DNA of 64,000 nucleotides, taken from NCBI RefSeq assembly GCF_913778665.1, contig NZ_CAJYVQ010000011.1, positions 434,001 to 498,000 of the forward strand. Reading direction: 5' to 3'. Positions 35,782-46,259 of this stretch are shown here, one piece after another; the stretch's first letter is position 1; each line of letters starts with the position of its first letter. A program made the translations under genes and the position numbers. The notes under the pieces are model-generated. The model saw nothing but the letters and a program-made list of their open reading frames with translations, searched no databases and had not been told where the DNA came from. The DNA is from an uncultured Stenotrophomonas sp. (GTDB taxonomy: Bacteria > Pseudomonadota > Gammaproteobacteria > Xanthomonadales > Xanthomonadaceae).

Positions 35782-36438
35782 ATGACCTCTGTTCGCGTCA
35801 CGCTGCTGTTCGTGCTGGCACTCGCACTGAGTGCCGCTGGCTGCCGCTCACGGCACGCGCCGTCTGCATTGACGACCACGCCTTCCTTGCCCGAAGCGGA
35901 ACTGAAAGGCCTGTATTCGGGGACGCTGCTGAAGCAGCTGTCCTTCAAGGACAGCGACGGCCCGGGCCTGCTATTGCTTTCGCGCAGCGCGCAGACCGTG
36001 CCGGCGCAGGACGACGAACCACCGCTGGATCAGATAACCCTGCGTGCCGAGCTGTTCCGACGTGCGGACACGGCAGCGCCGTGGATGTCGCGGTGGAGCG
36101 TGGAGGATGCGATCCAATGCGATGGGTTGGATCTGGACGCCGGCTACTTCCTGGACCAGGTGACGGCCACCGACCTGGACCACGATGGCCGCGCCGAACT
36201 GACGCTGGCCAGCCACAGCTTCTGCGGCGGCGGCGTCGACCCTCAGCAACTGCGCATCGGCCTTCGCCAGGGCGAGCAGTACTACGAGGTACGCGGCGAA
36301 TCGCTGGTGGAGGTGGCGGGCGATGAACCCTTCGGCGGCGAACGGGAGGACGACCCTGCGCTGGCATCGGCTGCGGCGCCGCTGCGCGCGCACATCGACA
36401 CGGTGTGGGAAGCCATCAAGCGCGGCCCTTCGCCCTGA
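35782..36438 (+). CDS. Hypothetical lipoprotein (M949_RS01915-like)
   Basis: The 218-residue product is read from ATG 35782, where a signal peptide with lipobox (LSAAGC, Cys20) begins; the frame is open further upstream but overlaps the previous gene. Its C-terminal half has TDLDHDGRAELTLASHSFCG and LRIGLRQGEQYYEVRGESL. These recall periplasmic proteins named after M949_RS01915, with a calcium-loop-like DxDxDG motif. Function unknown. It follows the array closely, but its GC content and sequence do not link it to the immunity family. Confidence 0.6.
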   Translation: MTSVRVTLLFVLALALSAAGCRSRHAPSALTTTPSLPEAELKGLYSGTLLKQLSFKDSDGPGLLLLSRSAQTVPAQDDEPPLDQITLRAELFRRADTAAPWMSRWSVEDAIQCDGLDLDAGYFLDQVTATDLDHDGRAELTLASHSFCGGGVDPQQLRIGLRQGEQYYEVRGESLVEVAGDEPFGGEREDDPALASAAAPLRAHIDTVWEAIKRGPSP

Positions 36439-36553
36439 CCAAAGCCCCCGCCTACGGGCTGCGCAGGATGACGGCCGCGCCTTGATCGAGCGCATGCGAC
36501 CACCACAGGCACGGTGCTATGGTGGCGCCATCATGATCGCTGGAGCCAAACCG

Positions 36554-36859
36554 ATGACCCGTTTCTCCCCTGCTCGTCTTGCCCTTGCCGCCCTCGCCAC
36601 GCCCCTGCTGTTGTCGGCCTGCGTCAGCACGCCAGGCCCGCAGGTGAAGGGCAGCGGCCACTGCGACGCCAGCCAGCTGGGCTGGGCGATCGGCCAGCCG
36701 GCCAACGAGGCCAACATCCGCCGCCTGTCCAGCGAGAGCGGTGCCGGCCTGGTCAACCCGATCGGCCCCAGCACCATCACCACCAAGGACATCCGCCAAG
36801 ACCGCCTGCGCGTGTACGTGGACAAGGACAACGTCATCACCGCCACCCGCTGCGAGTAA
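36554..36859 (+). CDS. I78-family peptidase inhibitor lipoprotein
   Basis: The 101-residue protein has a lipoprotein signal (LLLSAC) and an inhibitor-I78 domain: CDASQLGWAIGQPAN, then a Lys/Arg-bearing strand and the C-terminal DRLRVYVDKDNVITATRCE. I78 proteins inhibit serine peptidases. ATG 36554 is used because GGAG lies 8 bases upstream. It is monocistronic, and a GTAG-type repeat pair follows its stop. Confidence 0.8.
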   Translation: MTRFSPARLALAALATPLLLSACVSTPGPQVKGSGHCDASQLGWAIGQPANEANIRRLSSESGAGLVNPIGPSTITTKDIRQDRLRVYVDKDNVITATRCE

Positions 36860-36877
36860 ACGCCGCAGACGCCTGTT

Positions 36878-36941
36878 GTAGAGCCGAGCCCACGCTCGGC
36901 TGCGTTCCCGTCAACCCCAGTCGAGCATGGCTCGACGCTAC
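36878..36941. repeat. SMAG/REP-like dimer
   Basis: GTAGAGCCGAGCCCACGCTC plus GGCT (36878-36901) is a palindrome beginning with GTAG. A second unit in opposite orientation, ending GACGCTAC, lies at 36919-36941. Inverted dimers starting with GTAG match the SMAG elements known from Stenotrophomonas maltophilia. They lie between convergent genes and may also end transcription. Confidence 0.75.
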
Positions 36942-36959
36942 AGGGCCACAACCCAGGGT

Positions 36960-37844
36960 TCAGGGTTCGGTGTAACCGGCGCAGTCGGGCAATGGCTGGT
37001 CGGGGTGGAATACCCCCTCACTGAAGCGGAACAGCCGCGTGTAGCTGCACGCCGGATCCTGCTCGGTGCGCAGGTCCTTCTTCTTCAGCGGACCCTTGGC
37101 CAGCGAGTCCTCGAAACGGGAGACGCCGGCCGGGAAACGGGTTGCCACGGTCTGGTAGCGCAGCACCGGCATGCCCTCGGCGGCCACGTCCAACCCCAGC
37201 CTGGCCGAGAAGCCATATTCATCGTGGCAGGCACCTGCACGCTGTTTCATGTCCTGCTCGCTGAAGCAGGCGCGGATCATCGCATTGCTCAGCCAGGGCA
37301 CGGTCAGCACGTCATCATCCACCTGGATGTCGTCCTCTAGGTGCCGCACGCGCGCCAGCTGCAGCGTCGATGCGTCGGCACCACCGCCGGAATACATACT
37401 GCTGAACGTTACGATGCCGCCCACCAATACGTTCTGACGGGCGCGCTGCTGCGGATCGGTCACCGTTGCATCGCTGCCCACGCCCGGCGCCAGGCGCACG
37501 ATCCACGGCCACAGTTTCAGCTCGCTTTCCTGCGGCACATCGATGCTGACGTGATAGCTGTGGGGCGTGCCTTGGCCCTGCTCCTTTTCCAGCACTTCCA
37601 GCAGGGTGGGCCGGTCGCCATCCTCGGTTACCGGCTGCACGCGCACGCACCAGACGCCATCGCGGGTGCAGTAGTACATCCCAGCCGGGCCCTTCTCATG
37701 GGCCATCAGCACCTGCCCCAGCGGCTCCATCACGTTGCCGGCGGCATCACGCTGCTGCGGCAGGATTGTGTCCTGGGCCAGCGCCAGCAGCGGGCTTGCC
37801 AGCAATGCGGCGCACACGGTGGCACGGAGAAGAACGGGGGGCAT
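36960..37844 (-). CDS. Hypothetical exported protein
   Basis: The 294-residue product has a Sec signal peptide (to about residue 23, cleavage after LLALAQ or LALA). The mature part has paired Cys (MYYCTRDGVWCVRV, IRACFSEQ and AGACHDEYGF, then ACSY and DCAGY at the end), consistent with a disulphide-bonded periplasmic or secreted protein. I recognise no family. It is transcribed separately, converging on the I78 gene. Confidence 0.65.
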   Translation of the reverse strand: MPPVLLRATVCAALLASPLLALAQDTILPQQRDAAGNVMEPLGQVLMAHEKGPAGMYYCTRDGVWCVRVQPVTEDGDRPTLLEVLEKEQGQGTPHSYHVSIDVPQESELKLWPWIVRLAPGVGSDATVTDPQQRARQNVLVGGIVTFSSMYSGGGADASTLQLARVRHLEDDIQVDDDVLTVPWLSNAMIRACFSEQDMKQRAGACHDEYGFSARLGLDVAAEGMPVLRYQTVATRFPAGVSRFEDSLAKGPLKKKDLRTEQDPACSYTRLFRFSEGVFHPDQPLPDCAGYTEP

Positions 37845-37890
37845 GGGTCGCTCCTGCTGCTGGGATTACGATGGTACCCGTTGCTCTGCA

Positions 37891-39591
37891 TCATCCGCAG
37901 TCACAGCCACCCCAGCCCTTGGCTTTCGAAGTCTGGCCGATACCGGGGTTGAACGTGTTGCTCGGGTCGAGCTGCCGGTAGAACCCGGCCAGCGCCGGCT
38001 TGGCCGGATACAGGTGGCCCACGTTATGCTCGGCCGGGTACTCGGCGCCGCGCTGGTCAAGCAATGCCCACATCGCATGCTCGATCGCCATCGGGTCTTC
38101 ACCCTTGCGCGCAATGTAGTCCTGGTGGAACACGTGGCACAGGAAATGACCGTAGTACAGCTTGTGCAGCAGGCGCCCATCGATCTCCGCCGGCAGCTGT
38201 TCGAACCAGTCGGCATCGTCGCGGCGCAGGGCGATGTCCAGCGCGACGATGTCCTGTACCTTGTCGCGGTGCACTTCACGGTAGCGCACGGCGGCACCGG
38301 CCACGGCGAAGCGGTGCAGGAATGCCTTGCGGCCCTCCTCCGCGGTGCAGTGGAAATAGCCGCCTTCGTGATCAGCAAAGAAGTCGCGCAGCCAGGCTTC
38401 GGTCTGCGCTGCGTCCTGCGCGGACACCTTCAGCAGCAGATGATGTTCATAGCGCTGGCGGAACTCGCCCATGCGCTTGGGCAGGTGCGAGGGCAGCAGG
38501 CCGGTCAGCCCCTGCATCACGCGGTCGGTCACGCCACGCAGGCCCAGCCGTTCGAACCAGCCATCGACGCGGCTCTTCAGCGCGAACGCGGCCGGCACGC
38601 GTGCAGTGCCGAGACGATCGATCAGCAGGAAGCTGTCCTTGCCGTAGCGCTCGCCGATGTCATAGGCATCGCGGTGGATGTATTCGCCGGCAATCGGCAG
38701 GCGCTCGAAGCCGGTCAGCAGCTGGCGGCGGATCGCGGTCAGGCTGTCGGTGCGGTTGCTGCCGATGTAGAAAACCTCGGCAGCTTCCTTCTCGAAGGTG
38801 TCCAGGCGCACCGCGAAGACCGCCAGTTTTCCGGCCGAACCGGCGGCTTCAAAGTGGCGGCTGGGGTCGGCATTGAAGCGCGCCGGGGTATCGGCATCGA
38901 CCCTGCGCACCTCCTGCGCATAGCGTGGATCGGAAGCGGCCCGGCCATCGCCGTCGCCCACGTCGGCAGCACGGTAGTCGCCGGCCTGCAGTCGCTGCAG
39001 GATCTCCTCGGGCGTATCACCCAGCGCGATACCCAGATGATTGACCAGCTGCAACCGGCCCTGCGCGTCGACCTGCGCGTACAGCGCCAGTTCGGTATAC
39101 GCCGGGCCACGGCGCACCAGCGCGCCGCCGGAGTTGTTGCAGATGCCGCCCAGTACCGAGGCACCGATGCACGACGAGCCGATCACCGAATGCGGCTCGC
39201 GGCCCAGTGGCGCCAGCGTCTGTTCAAGGCGGTCCAGCGTCGCGCCGGGCAGGCACAGCACCTGGCGGCCTTCGTTCAACAGCTGGATGCCAGTCAGGCG
39301 CAGCGTGCTGACCAGCACGATCGGGCGACCGTAGTCGTTGCCATCCGGGGTCGAGCCGCCGGTCAGGCCGGTATTGGCCGCCTGCAGGATGATCGCCGCC
39401 CCACCCTGCACCGCCGCCTGCAGCACGCGCCACAGTTCCAGCAGCGTGCCTGGGCGCACCACCGCCAGCACCGGTCCCTCACCGAAGCGGTAACCACGGC
39501 GGAAGCGGCGAGTGGCCTTGTCGCCGGTCAGGACGTGGCGGCGGCCGACCGCGTCACGCAACCGCGCCAGCACGGCCTGCGGGTCGCTCAT
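37891..39591 (-). CDS. dld: Quinone-dependent D-lactate dehydrogenase
   Basis: The 566-residue flavoprotein matches E. coli Dld. It has the FAD-binding PCMH motifs ([53 protein letters not shown]) and the C-terminal membrane-binding and cap region ([19 protein letters not shown]). It oxidises D-lactate to pyruvate and passes electrons to the quinone pool at the inner-membrane face. Its start overlaps the lldD stop by 4 bases (ATGA), making it the last gene of the lactate operon. Confidence 0.95.
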   Translation of the reverse strand: MSDPQAVLARLRDAVGRRHVLTGDKATRRFRRGYRFGEGPVLAVVRPGTLLELWRVLQAAVQGGAAIILQAANTGLTGGSTPDGNDYGRPIVLVSTLRLTGIQLLNEGRQVLCLPGATLDRLEQTLAPLGREPHSVIGSSCIGASVLGGICNNSGGALVRRGPAYTELALYAQVDAQGRLQLVNHLGIALGDTPEEILQRLQAGDYRAADVGDGDGRAASDPRYAQEVRRVDADTPARFNADPSRHFEAAGSAGKLAVFAVRLDTFEKEAAEVFYIGSNRTDSLTAIRRQLLTGFERLPIAGEYIHRDAYDIGERYGKDSFLLIDRLGTARVPAAFALKSRVDGWFERLGLRGVTDRVMQGLTGLLPSHLPKRMGEFRQRYEHHLLLKVSAQDAAQTEAWLRDFFADHEGGYFHCTAEEGRKAFLHRFAVAGAAVRYREVHRDKVQDIVALDIALRRDDADWFEQLPAEIDGRLLHKLYYGHFLCHVFHQDYIARKGEDPMAIEHAMWALLDQRGAEYPAEHNVGHLYPAKPALAGFYRQLDPSNTFNPGIGQTSKAKGWGGCDCG

Positions 39592-40727
39592 GGCAGGTTG
39601 ACCAGTGAATCGCGGCCGATGTCGGCGATGCGGTGCGCACCGGTCAGCGTCATGGCCACGCGCATTTCCTTGGCGATCAGGTCCAGCAGGTTGGCCACGC
39701 CGGCCTCGCCCTGTGCGGCCAACGCATAGACGAAGGCACGCCCCAGCAGCACGGCATCGGCCCCCAAGGCCAGCATGCGCACCACGTCCAGGCCGGTACG
39801 GACGCCGGAGTCGGCGAGGATCTTCAGCTCGCCCTGCACCGCATCCGCGATCGCCGGCAGTGCGCGTGCGGTGGACAGCACGCCGTCCAGCTGGCGGCCA
39901 CCGTGGTTGGAGACCACGATGCCATCGGCGCCGAACTTGACCGCATCACGTGCGTCATCCGGGTCGAGGATGCCCTTGATCACCATCGGGCCCTTCCAGA
40001 ACTCGCGGATCCACTCCAGGTCCTTCCACGAAATGGACGGATCGAAGTTGCTGCCCAGCCAGCCGATGTAGTCCTCCAGCCCGGTCGGGTTGCCGCGATA
40101 GGTGGAGATGTTGCCCAGGTCGTGCGGGCGACCCAGCAGGCCGACGTCCCAGGCCCACTGCGGATGGGTGATGGCCTGGCCGATACGGCGCAGTGCAGCG
40201 TTCGGGCCGCTCATGCCCGAGTGCGCGTCACGGTAGCGCGCGCCCGGTACCGGCATGTCCACGGTGAACACCAGCGTGGTCACGCCGGCGGCCTGTGCGC
40301 GCTCCAGCGCGTTGCGCATGAAGCCGCGGTCACGCAGCACGTACAGCTGGAACCACATCGGTCGCTGGATCGCCGGTGCCACTTCCTCGATCGAGCACAC
40401 CGACACGGTGGACAGGGTGAACGGAATGCCACGGCTGTCGGCCGCGCGCGCCGCCTGTACTTCGCCGCGCCGGGCGTACATGCCGGTCAGGCCGACCGGT
40501 GCCAACGCCACCGGCATCGCCAGTTTTTCACCGAACAGTTCGGTTTCCAGGCTCAGGTCGGACATGTTGCGCAGGATGCGCTGGCGCAGCGCGATGTCGG
40601 ACAGGTCGGAAACGTTGCGCTTCAGCGTGTGCTCGGCATACGCGCCGCCATCGATGTAGTGGAACAGGAACGGCGGCAGCCGGCGTTGCGCTGCGGCACG
40701 GTAATCGGTGGAGGCGGAGATGATCAT
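39588..40727 (-). CDS. lldD: FMN-dependent L-lactate dehydrogenase
   Basis: The 379-residue protein starts [20 protein letters not shown], as E. coli LldD does. It has the FMN-dependent alpha-hydroxyacid dehydrogenase motifs: [33 protein letters not shown], and the active-site [10 protein letters not shown] followed by [12 protein letters not shown]. It oxidises L-lactate to pyruvate at the inner membrane. ATG 40727 is chosen by homology; a longer frame to 40874 runs into lldR. It is 4 bp after lldR and overlaps dld. Confidence 0.96.
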   Translation of the reverse strand: MIISASTDYRAAAQRRLPPFLFHYIDGGAYAEHTLKRNVSDLSDIALRQRILRNMSDLSLETELFGEKLAMPVALAPVGLTGMYARRGEVQAARAADSRGIPFTLSTVSVCSIEEVAPAIQRPMWFQLYVLRDRGFMRNALERAQAAGVTTLVFTVDMPVPGARYRDAHSGMSGPNAALRRIGQAITHPQWAWDVGLLGRPHDLGNISTYRGNPTGLEDYIGWLGSNFDPSISWKDLEWIREFWKGPMVIKGILDPDDARDAVKFGADGIVVSNHGGRQLDGVLSTARALPAIADAVQGELKILADSGVRTGLDVVRMLALGADAVLLGRAFVYALAAQGEAGVANLLDLIAKEMRVAMTLTGAHRIADIGRDSLVNLP

Positions 40728-40731
40728 GGGG

Positions 40732-41496
40732 TCAACCGTGTGGGGAAGGTAGACGCGAGGCCCGCGCACGCCGGGCTTCGTTGTCATCGAGGGTGCGCAG
40801 CGTGGTGTGCACGAACTCGAGGTGGGCATGCGCGGCAGCGCGCGCGCGTTCGGGGTCGCCGGCCAGCACCGCATCCATCATCTCGCGGTGCTGGTCGGAC
40901 AGCGGCGAAAAGGTCCTCGCCGAGGTATAGAGCTTCTCGCGGCTCTGCGAGATGTTGGTCTGCAGCAGCTCGAACAGTCCACGCATCACCTGCAGCAGCA
41001 CCAGGTTGTGCGAGGCCTCGGCGATGGACAGGTGGAAGGCCGCGTCAGCCTCGGCCTCGCCGGTGGGATCGTCCTTGCCGTGCGCATCCATCATGGTCTG
41101 GAACGCCTGCGCGATGCGCGCGCGGTCCTCGTCGGTGGCGCGCAAGGCGGCATGCCAGGCGGTGGCGCCTTCCAGCGCGTGGCGGATCTCCAGCACGTCG
41201 AAGCGATATTCCGGGTCGCCCTGGAACAGCGGCAGGTACGGCGCCAGCGGTTCATCCAGCATCTGTCGTGCCCGCGCCGCCGGCTCGGCCACGTAGGTGC
41301 CACCTCCGACGCGTGCGCTCAGCAGGCCCTGGCTGGCCAGCTGCGCGATGGCCTCGCGCAGCGCGGTGCGCGAGACCCCCAGCTGCACCGCCAGGGTGCG
41401 CTCGGCCGGCAACCGGTCGCCCGGCTGCAGCCGTTGTTCCTGCACCAGGCCGCGCAGCTGCGCGGCCACCTTGTCGGAGATGCGTTGCGTACTCAT
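40732..41496 (-). CDS. lldR: Lactate-responsive GntR/FCD regulator LldR
   Basis: The 254-residue protein has an N-terminal GntR winged helix ([20 protein letters not shown]) and a C-terminal FCD ligand domain ([46 protein letters not shown]). It lies between the permease and the dehydrogenases, as in E. coli lldPRD. It should repress the operon in the absence of lactate by binding the two TGGTC-type sites upstream of lldP. Confidence 0.93.
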   Translation of the reverse strand: MSTQRISDKVAAQLRGLVQEQRLQPGDRLPAERTLAVQLGVSRTALREAIAQLASQGLLSARVGGGTYVAEPAARARQMLDEPLAPYLPLFQGDPEYRFDVLEIRHALEGATAWHAALRATDEDRARIAQAFQTMMDAHGKDDPTGEAEADAAFHLSIAEASHNLVLLQVMRGLFELLQTNISQSREKLYTSARTFSPLSDQHREMMDAVLAGDPERARAAAHAHLEFVHTTLRTLDDNEARRARASRLPSPHG

Positions 41497-41549
41497 GGCG
41501 CCATTGTGGCCCGAAGCACGCGGCAGGGGGATGGCCGGCGCGGCATGGC

Positions 41550-43208
41550 TCAGGGAATCATCCAGGTCAGCCAGTAGGCCTGGGCCAGGGTGATCAGGCC
41601 GACCATCGTGGTGAACACCAGGCTGTGCTTGACGGTAAAGCGGAACAGGTCCGATTCCTTGCCGGCCAGGCCGACCGCCGCACAGGCGATGGCGATCGAC
41701 TGCGGCGAAATCATCTTGCCGGTCACGCCGCCGGTGGTATTGGCCGCTACCAGCAGCACGTCGGACACGCCGATCTGCTGCGCGGTGGTGGCCTGCAGTG
41801 CCGAGAACAGCGCATTGGACGAGGTGTCCGAACCGGTCAGGAACACCCCTAGCCAGCCCAGGAACGGCGAGAAGAACGGGAACGCATCACCGGTGTGTGC
41901 CAGGGCCAGGGCGAGCGTGGCCGACAGCCCGGAGTAGTTGGCAATGAAGGCGAAGGCCAGCACCATGCCGATCGAATAGATCGGCATGCGCAGCTCGCGC
42001 ACCGTTTCGCCAAAGGTCTGCAGCGCCGAGCGGGCCGGCATGCGCAGGGCGATGATGGCGATCACCGCGACGAGGATGATCGAGGTGCCGGTGGCCGAGA
42101 ACCAGTCGAATTTATAGACCGCCTCGTAGCTGAGCGGCGCGTCCACGATCGGCGGCATCTTCTGCACCATCTGGTCCAGGCCCGGCACCGGGATCTTCAG
42201 CACCCAGCCTTCCAGCGGGCCACCGGCCGCGAACAGCGACTTGAACGGCTTGATGCTCCACAGCGTGACCATTGCAGTGAGGATCAGGAACGGCGACCAC
42301 GCCTTGGCGATCTGACCGACGCTGTAGCGCGGCGCCTCCAGCGCCTGTGCTGCCGCCTCGGCGCTGGTCTCGGTATCGAAGCGGAAGATCCGCACCGGCT
42401 TCCAGCGGCGCAGGAACAACGTCAGGCACACCAGCGACGCCAGCGACGCGGTGATGTCTGGCAGCTCCGGGCCGATGAAGTTGGAGGTCAGGTACTGCGC
42501 GATGGCGAACGAGCCACCCGCAACGAGCACCGCCGGCCAGGTTTCCTTGATGCCGCGCCAGCCATCCATGATCGCCATGATCCAGAACAGCACGATCACG
42601 GTCAGGAACGGCAGCTGGCGGCCGGCCATCTGGCCGATCTCGAACGCATCCAGGCCCGTGACCTGCCCGGCCACGATGATCGGAATACCCATTGCACCAA
42701 ACGCCACCGGCGCGGTGTTGACGATCAGGCACAGGCCCGCCGCGTACAGCGGCTTGAAGCCCAGCCCGACCAGCAGCGCGGCGGTGATCGCCACCGGCGC
42801 ACCGAAGCCGGCCGCGCCCTCCAGGAAGGCACCGAACGCAAAACCGACCATCAGCATCTGCAGGCGCTGGTCTTCGGTCACCGACAGAATCGAAGCGCGG
42901 ATGATGTCGAACTGCCCGGTCTTGACCGAGACCTTGTAGAGGAACACCGCGCCGATGATGATCCAAGCAATCGGCCACAACCCATAGACAAAGCCGAAGC
43001 CGGCCGCACCGAGCGCCTGGCTCAGCGGCATGCGGTAGAACAGCAGCGCCACGCCAAGTGCGATGGCCACGGTGATGGTGCCGGCCAGCCAGCCCTTCAT
43101 GCGCAGCACGGCCAGGGCAACGAAGAAGAACGCGATCGGCAGCAGCGCGATCAGGCTCGACAACCACAGGTTGCCGGCGGGGTCGTACAGGTGTTGCCAG
43201 GGCTGCAT
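41550..43208 (-). CDS. lldP: L-lactate permease
   Basis: The 552-residue membrane protein is of normal length for LctP/LldP. It has the family N-terminus ([20 protein letters not shown]), at least twelve hydrophobic segments, and [20 protein letters not shown], the family hallmark. It imports lactate with protons across the inner membrane. First gene of the operon; a 231-bp region with two operators precedes it. Confidence 0.96.
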   Translation of the reverse strand: MQPWQHLYDPAGNLWLSSLIALLPIAFFFVALAVLRMKGWLAGTITVAIALGVALLFYRMPLSQALGAAGFGFVYGLWPIAWIIIGAVFLYKVSVKTGQFDIIRASILSVTEDQRLQMLMVGFAFGAFLEGAAGFGAPVAITAALLVGLGFKPLYAAGLCLIVNTAPVAFGAMGIPIIVAGQVTGLDAFEIGQMAGRQLPFLTVIVLFWIMAIMDGWRGIKETWPAVLVAGGSFAIAQYLTSNFIGPELPDITASLASLVCLTLFLRRWKPVRIFRFDTETSAEAAAQALEAPRYSVGQIAKAWSPFLILTAMVTLWSIKPFKSLFAAGGPLEGWVLKIPVPGLDQMVQKMPPIVDAPLSYEAVYKFDWFSATGTSIILVAVIAIIALRMPARSALQTFGETVRELRMPIYSIGMVLAFAFIANYSGLSATLALALAHTGDAFPFFSPFLGWLGVFLTGSDTSSNALFSALQATTAQQIGVSDVLLVAANTTGGVTGKMISPQSIAIACAAVGLAGKESDLFRFTVKHSLVFTTMVGLITLAQAYWLTWMIP

Positions 43209-43275
43209 GGAAGCTCTCGACTGGGGGCGGGATGTGCTCCACCGCAGGCGGTGGGTCGCCGTGCCTGTCGATCAT

Positions 43276-43286
43276 TGGTCATACCA
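43276..43286. promoter_or_regulatory. LldR-type operator, proximal
   Basis: TGGTCATACCA is a palindrome (TGGT-N3-ACCA) about 68 bp before the lldP start. It matches the TNGTNNNACNA-type site of GntR/FCD regulators, as used by LldR. Confidence 0.75.
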
Positions 43287-43372
43287 CTATCGATCTTGAT
43301 CAGGCCACGTGGAGCGGATTTAACCGCCACACTGACGAAGCGCCTATTAGACCATAGGGCTAGATCGCATAT

Positions 43373-43383
43373 TGGTCGTACCA
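43373..43383. promoter_or_regulatory. LldR-type operator, distal
   Basis: TGGTCGTACCA repeats the proximal site with only its central base changed, 97 bp further upstream (centre to centre). Paired sites flanking the promoter fit the two-operator arrangement known for E. coli LldR. Confidence 0.75.
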
Positions 43384-43439
43384 TTATGACTGCCCGTGGT
43401 AGTGCCGGCCCCTGTCCGGCAACCTCGTCCGCCCCTCCC

Positions 43440-43892
43440 CTACGAGATCTTCTTCTCCAACCGCCGCATTACCGCCAGCACCAGCACGCACAGCACGCTG
43501 ACCCCAATGGCAATCACGTATTTGCCGATGCCCACGGCAATGCCGATGGCCGCGGCCATGATCAGCGAGCTGGCCGTGGTCAGGCCGCTGACCTGGTCCT
43601 CGCGTGAGCCGCGCAGGATGGTGCCGGCGGCAACGAAACCAACACAGGCCACCACGGCCTCGATCAGACGCACCGGATCAACCTGCAGCAGGTCCCGATA
43701 GCGCTCCTGCTGGAAATGCTCGGCCACCGAATCACCGAGGCCGACGATCAACGCGGCGGCCCCCGCGATCAGCATGTGCGTGCGCAGGCCAGCGGCGTGC
43801 TTGCCCATCTCGCGCTCGACGCCGAGCACGCCGCCGAACAGCATCGCGGTCGCGACGCGCAGCAGGATCGAGACATCCTGGGTAAGTTCCAT
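43440..43892 (-). CDS. MgtC/SapB-family membrane protein
   Basis: The 150-residue protein has the MgtC N-terminal hydrophobic domain: RVATAMLFGGVLGVEREMGK, AAGLRTHMLIAGAAAL, and VGFVAAGTILRG, with about four membrane segments. It lacks the C-terminal cytoplasmic domain of Salmonella MgtC, as do the SapB-like forms. Role in magnesium or acid stress is family knowledge only. It is a single gene upstream of the lactate operon. Confidence 0.85.
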   Translation of the reverse strand: MELTQDVSILLRVATAMLFGGVLGVEREMGKHAAGLRTHMLIAGAAALIVGLGDSVAEHFQQERYRDLLQVDPVRLIEAVVACVGFVAAGTILRGSREDQVSGLTTASSLIMAAAIGIAVGIGKYVIAIGVSVLCVLVLAVMRRLEKKIS

Positions 43893-43985
43893 GGGTCAGG
43901 CTCCGGGTGTTTTTCCCGGAGCCTTGCTCGGCGGTCGTAGGGCGGGAGTGAAGGCGATGGCACGCCCTCTTCACCGCACGTCCTC

Positions 43986-44009
43986 ATCCACGCATGGCGT
44001 GGGTCCACC
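43986..44009. repeat. SMAG/REP-like palindrome
   Basis: ATCCACGCATGGCGTGGGTC followed by CACC is a single unit of the same sequence class as the pair at 56088-56177. It sits upstream of the MgtC-like gene and downstream of the SDR gene, on no coding frame. Confidence 0.6.
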
Positions 44010-44053
44010 GGTCAGGCATCAACGCCCTGCGTAGATCTGCCGACCGCACGCGC

Positions 44054-44812
44054 TCATTGCGCCAGGTAGCCGCCATCGATGGCGTAGTAGGTGCCGGTCG
44101 CGAACGAGGCATCGTCGCTGGCCAGCCAGGCCACCAGCGCCGCCACTTCCTCCGCCGTGCCCAGCCGCTTCAATGCGTGGCGGCCCTCCAGGGTGGCGCG
44201 CACCTTCGGGTCCATCTTCTCCAGCAGCGGCGTGCTGATGAAACCTGGGCCCACCGCGTTGACACGGATGCCGTCTGCGGCATGTTCCCAGGCAGCGGTC
44301 TGGGTCAGCCCGACCACGCCGTGCTTGGCGGCCACATATGCAGTGGAGCCGGCATAGCCCACCTGACCCAGGATCGAAGCCATGTTGATGATGCTGCCGC
44401 CGCTGCCGGCCTCACGCATGGCCTGGATCTGCGCACGCTGGCACAGGAAGACACTGGTCAGGTTCACGTCGATCACGCGCTGCCAGCCATCGACCGGATA
44501 GTCGCCACTGCTGGCTGCAGGCCCGCTTATGCCGGCGTTGTTGACCGCGATGTGCACGCCGCCGAGCTCCTTCACCGTGCGCTGCACTGCGGCCTCCACC
44601 GCCGCGTCATCGGTGACGTCCAGCGCCACACCGATCGCCTGTCCGCCGTGCGCCTGCAACTGCGCGACGGTGGCATCCACCGCATCCTGCTTGAGGTCCC
44701 AGACCGAGATCCGGGCACCGGACGCAGCCAGTGTCTGCGCCACCGCAAGGCCGATGCCGGAGACGCCGCCGGTCACGATCGCGGTCTTGCCGGTGAGCTG
44801 GTAATCGATCAT
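44054..44812 (-). CDS. Short-chain dehydrogenase/reductase (SDR)
   Basis: The 252-residue classical SDR has TGGVSGIGLA (dinucleotide binding), the NNAGIS motif, and the catalytic YVAAK (Tyr near 157, Lys +4) with Ser upstream (INMASILGQ). It ends in the usual FATGTYYAIDGGYLAQ. The substrate cannot be told. ATG 44812 fits the family N-terminus; the frame extends to 44866 with no support. Divergent from the old yellow enzyme gene (172-bp shared region), so the two may be co-regulated in carbonyl/enone detoxification. Confidence 0.88.
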   Translation of the reverse strand: MIDYQLTGKTAIVTGGVSGIGLAVAQTLAASGARISVWDLKQDAVDATVAQLQAHGGQAIGVALDVTDDAAVEAAVQRTVKELGGVHIAVNNAGISGPAASSGDYPVDGWQRVIDVNLTSVFLCQRAQIQAMREAGSGGSIINMASILGQVGYAGSTAYVAAKHGVVGLTQTAAWEHAADGIRVNAVGPGFISTPLLEKMDPKVRATLEGRHALKRLGTAEEVAALVAWLASDDASFATGTYYAIDGGYLAQ

Positions 44813-44984
44813 CTGTGTTCTCCGAGTGTTGTGAATCGAAGCGGAATGCACCCGCTTGGCCAGCACGCTACGCCCCGACGTGTTACGACCGTGGCATATA
44901 CAGGGCCTGCAACGATCCTTCCCATCGCTGCAACGCGTTCGCGCCTATGCTCGGATCACGCATCTACTCCCCATGGAATTCCCG

Positions 44985-46079
44985 ATGACGACCCCTGCCG
45001 CCGATCTGCTGTTCACGCCCACCCGCCTCGGTGATATCGCCGTAGCCAACCGCATCGCGATGGCGCCCCTGACGCGCAACCGTGCCCTGCCCGACCGCGT
45101 CCCCTCACCGCTGGCGGTCACCTATTACCGGCAACGTGCCAGCGCCGGCCTGATCATCGCCGAGGCCACGCAGATCAGCCCGCTCGGCCAGGGCTATCTG
45201 GACACCCCGGGCATCTACAGCCGTGACCAGGTCGACGCTTGGAAAACGGTCACCGATGCGGTGCACGCCGAGGGCGGACGCATCGTGCTGCAGCTCTGGC
45301 ACGTGGGCCGCATTTCCCACACCAGCCTGCTGCCGGAAGGCGAAGTGCCGGTGGCGCCCAGCGCGATCCGTGCCCAGGGCAAGACCTTCACCGCCAACGG
45401 TTTCGAAGATGTATCCGAGCCCCGCGCGCTGGGCATCGAAGAGATCCCGGCGCTCATCGAGGACTTCCGGACGGCCGCCCGCAATGCGATCGACGCCGGC
45501 TTCGATGGCGTGGAAGTGCACGCGGCCAATGGCTACCTGATCGACCAGTTCCTGCGCGACGGCAGCAACCATCGTGACGATGCCTACGGTGGCAGCATCG
45601 AGAACCGCACGCGCCTGCTGTTCGAAGTGGTCAGTGCAGTAGCCGATGCCATCGGCCCGGGTCGTACCGGCGTGCGCCTGTCGCCGGTCACGCCGGTCAA
45701 CGACGCGCACGACAGCGACCCGCAGCCGCTGTTCAATCGTGCGGTGGAACGCCTGGATGCGATTGACGGGCTGGCCTTCATCCATGTGATCGAAGGCGCC
45801 ACCGGAGGCGACCGTGACAATCTCGCGTTCGACTATGCGGGCCTGCGCGCTCGCTTCCGCGGCCGGTGGATCGCCAACAATGGCTACGATGCCGCACGCG
45901 CCAGCGAGGCCGTAGCCAGCGGCTACGCCGACATGGTCGCCTTCGGCCGGCCCTTCATCGCCAATCCGGATCTGGTCGCGCGCCTGCGCACCGGTGCGCC
46001 GTTGGCCGAGCTGGACGCGGACACGCTGTACGGCGGCGGCGAACACGGTTATACCGATTACCCGCCGTTGGACCGCTGA
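44985..46079 (+). CDS. Alkene reductase of the old yellow enzyme family (NemA-like)
   Basis: The 364-residue FMN-dependent protein begins LLFTPTRLGDIAVANRIAMA and has LQLWHVGRISH, VHAANGYLIDQFLRDGSNHR and DDAYGGSIENR, typical of NemA-like enzymes that reduce activated C=C bonds with NADPH. The substrate-binding His-Asn pattern HxxN appears as HAAN. Start at ATG 44985 (44973 also in frame). A strong hairpin follows the stop. Confidence 0.9.
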   Translation: MTTPAADLLFTPTRLGDIAVANRIAMAPLTRNRALPDRVPSPLAVTYYRQRASAGLIIAEATQISPLGQGYLDTPGIYSRDQVDAWKTVTDAVHAEGGRIVLQLWHVGRISHTSLLPEGEVPVAPSAIRAQGKTFTANGFEDVSEPRALGIEEIPALIEDFRTAARNAIDAGFDGVEVHAANGYLIDQFLRDGSNHRDDAYGGSIENRTRLLFEVVSAVADAIGPGRTGVRLSPVTPVNDAHDSDPQPLFNRAVERLDAIDGLAFIHVIEGATGGDRDNLAFDYAGLRARFRGRWIANNGYDAARASEAVASGYADMVAFGRPFIANPDLVARLRTGAPLAELDADTLYGGGEHGYTDYPPLDR

Positions 46080-46088
46080 GTTCGATGC

Positions 46089-46116
46089 GGTGCCTGCCCG
46101 GTTCCGGGCAGGCACC
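46089..46116. terminator. Strong hairpin after the alkene reductase gene
   Basis: GGTGCCTGCCCGG and CCGGGCAGGCACC form a nearly perfect 13-bp inverted repeat 10 bp after the stop codon. There is no T run after it, so it may be a Rho-independent terminator of weak type or a REP unit that stabilises the mRNA end. Confidence 0.55.
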
Positions 46117-46259
46117 GGAGCCGGCAGTTTGGCCGTTTGGATCCCTGTTTTTGGCCACCCCGCCCCTCATCGAGGCGGCAGCAGCACCGAAAATAACGCG
46201 ATGTCACGCGAAGGGCGAGCGGCCACCGCCGCCCCGTTTTCTTTGCCGAGTGCCGAGCG

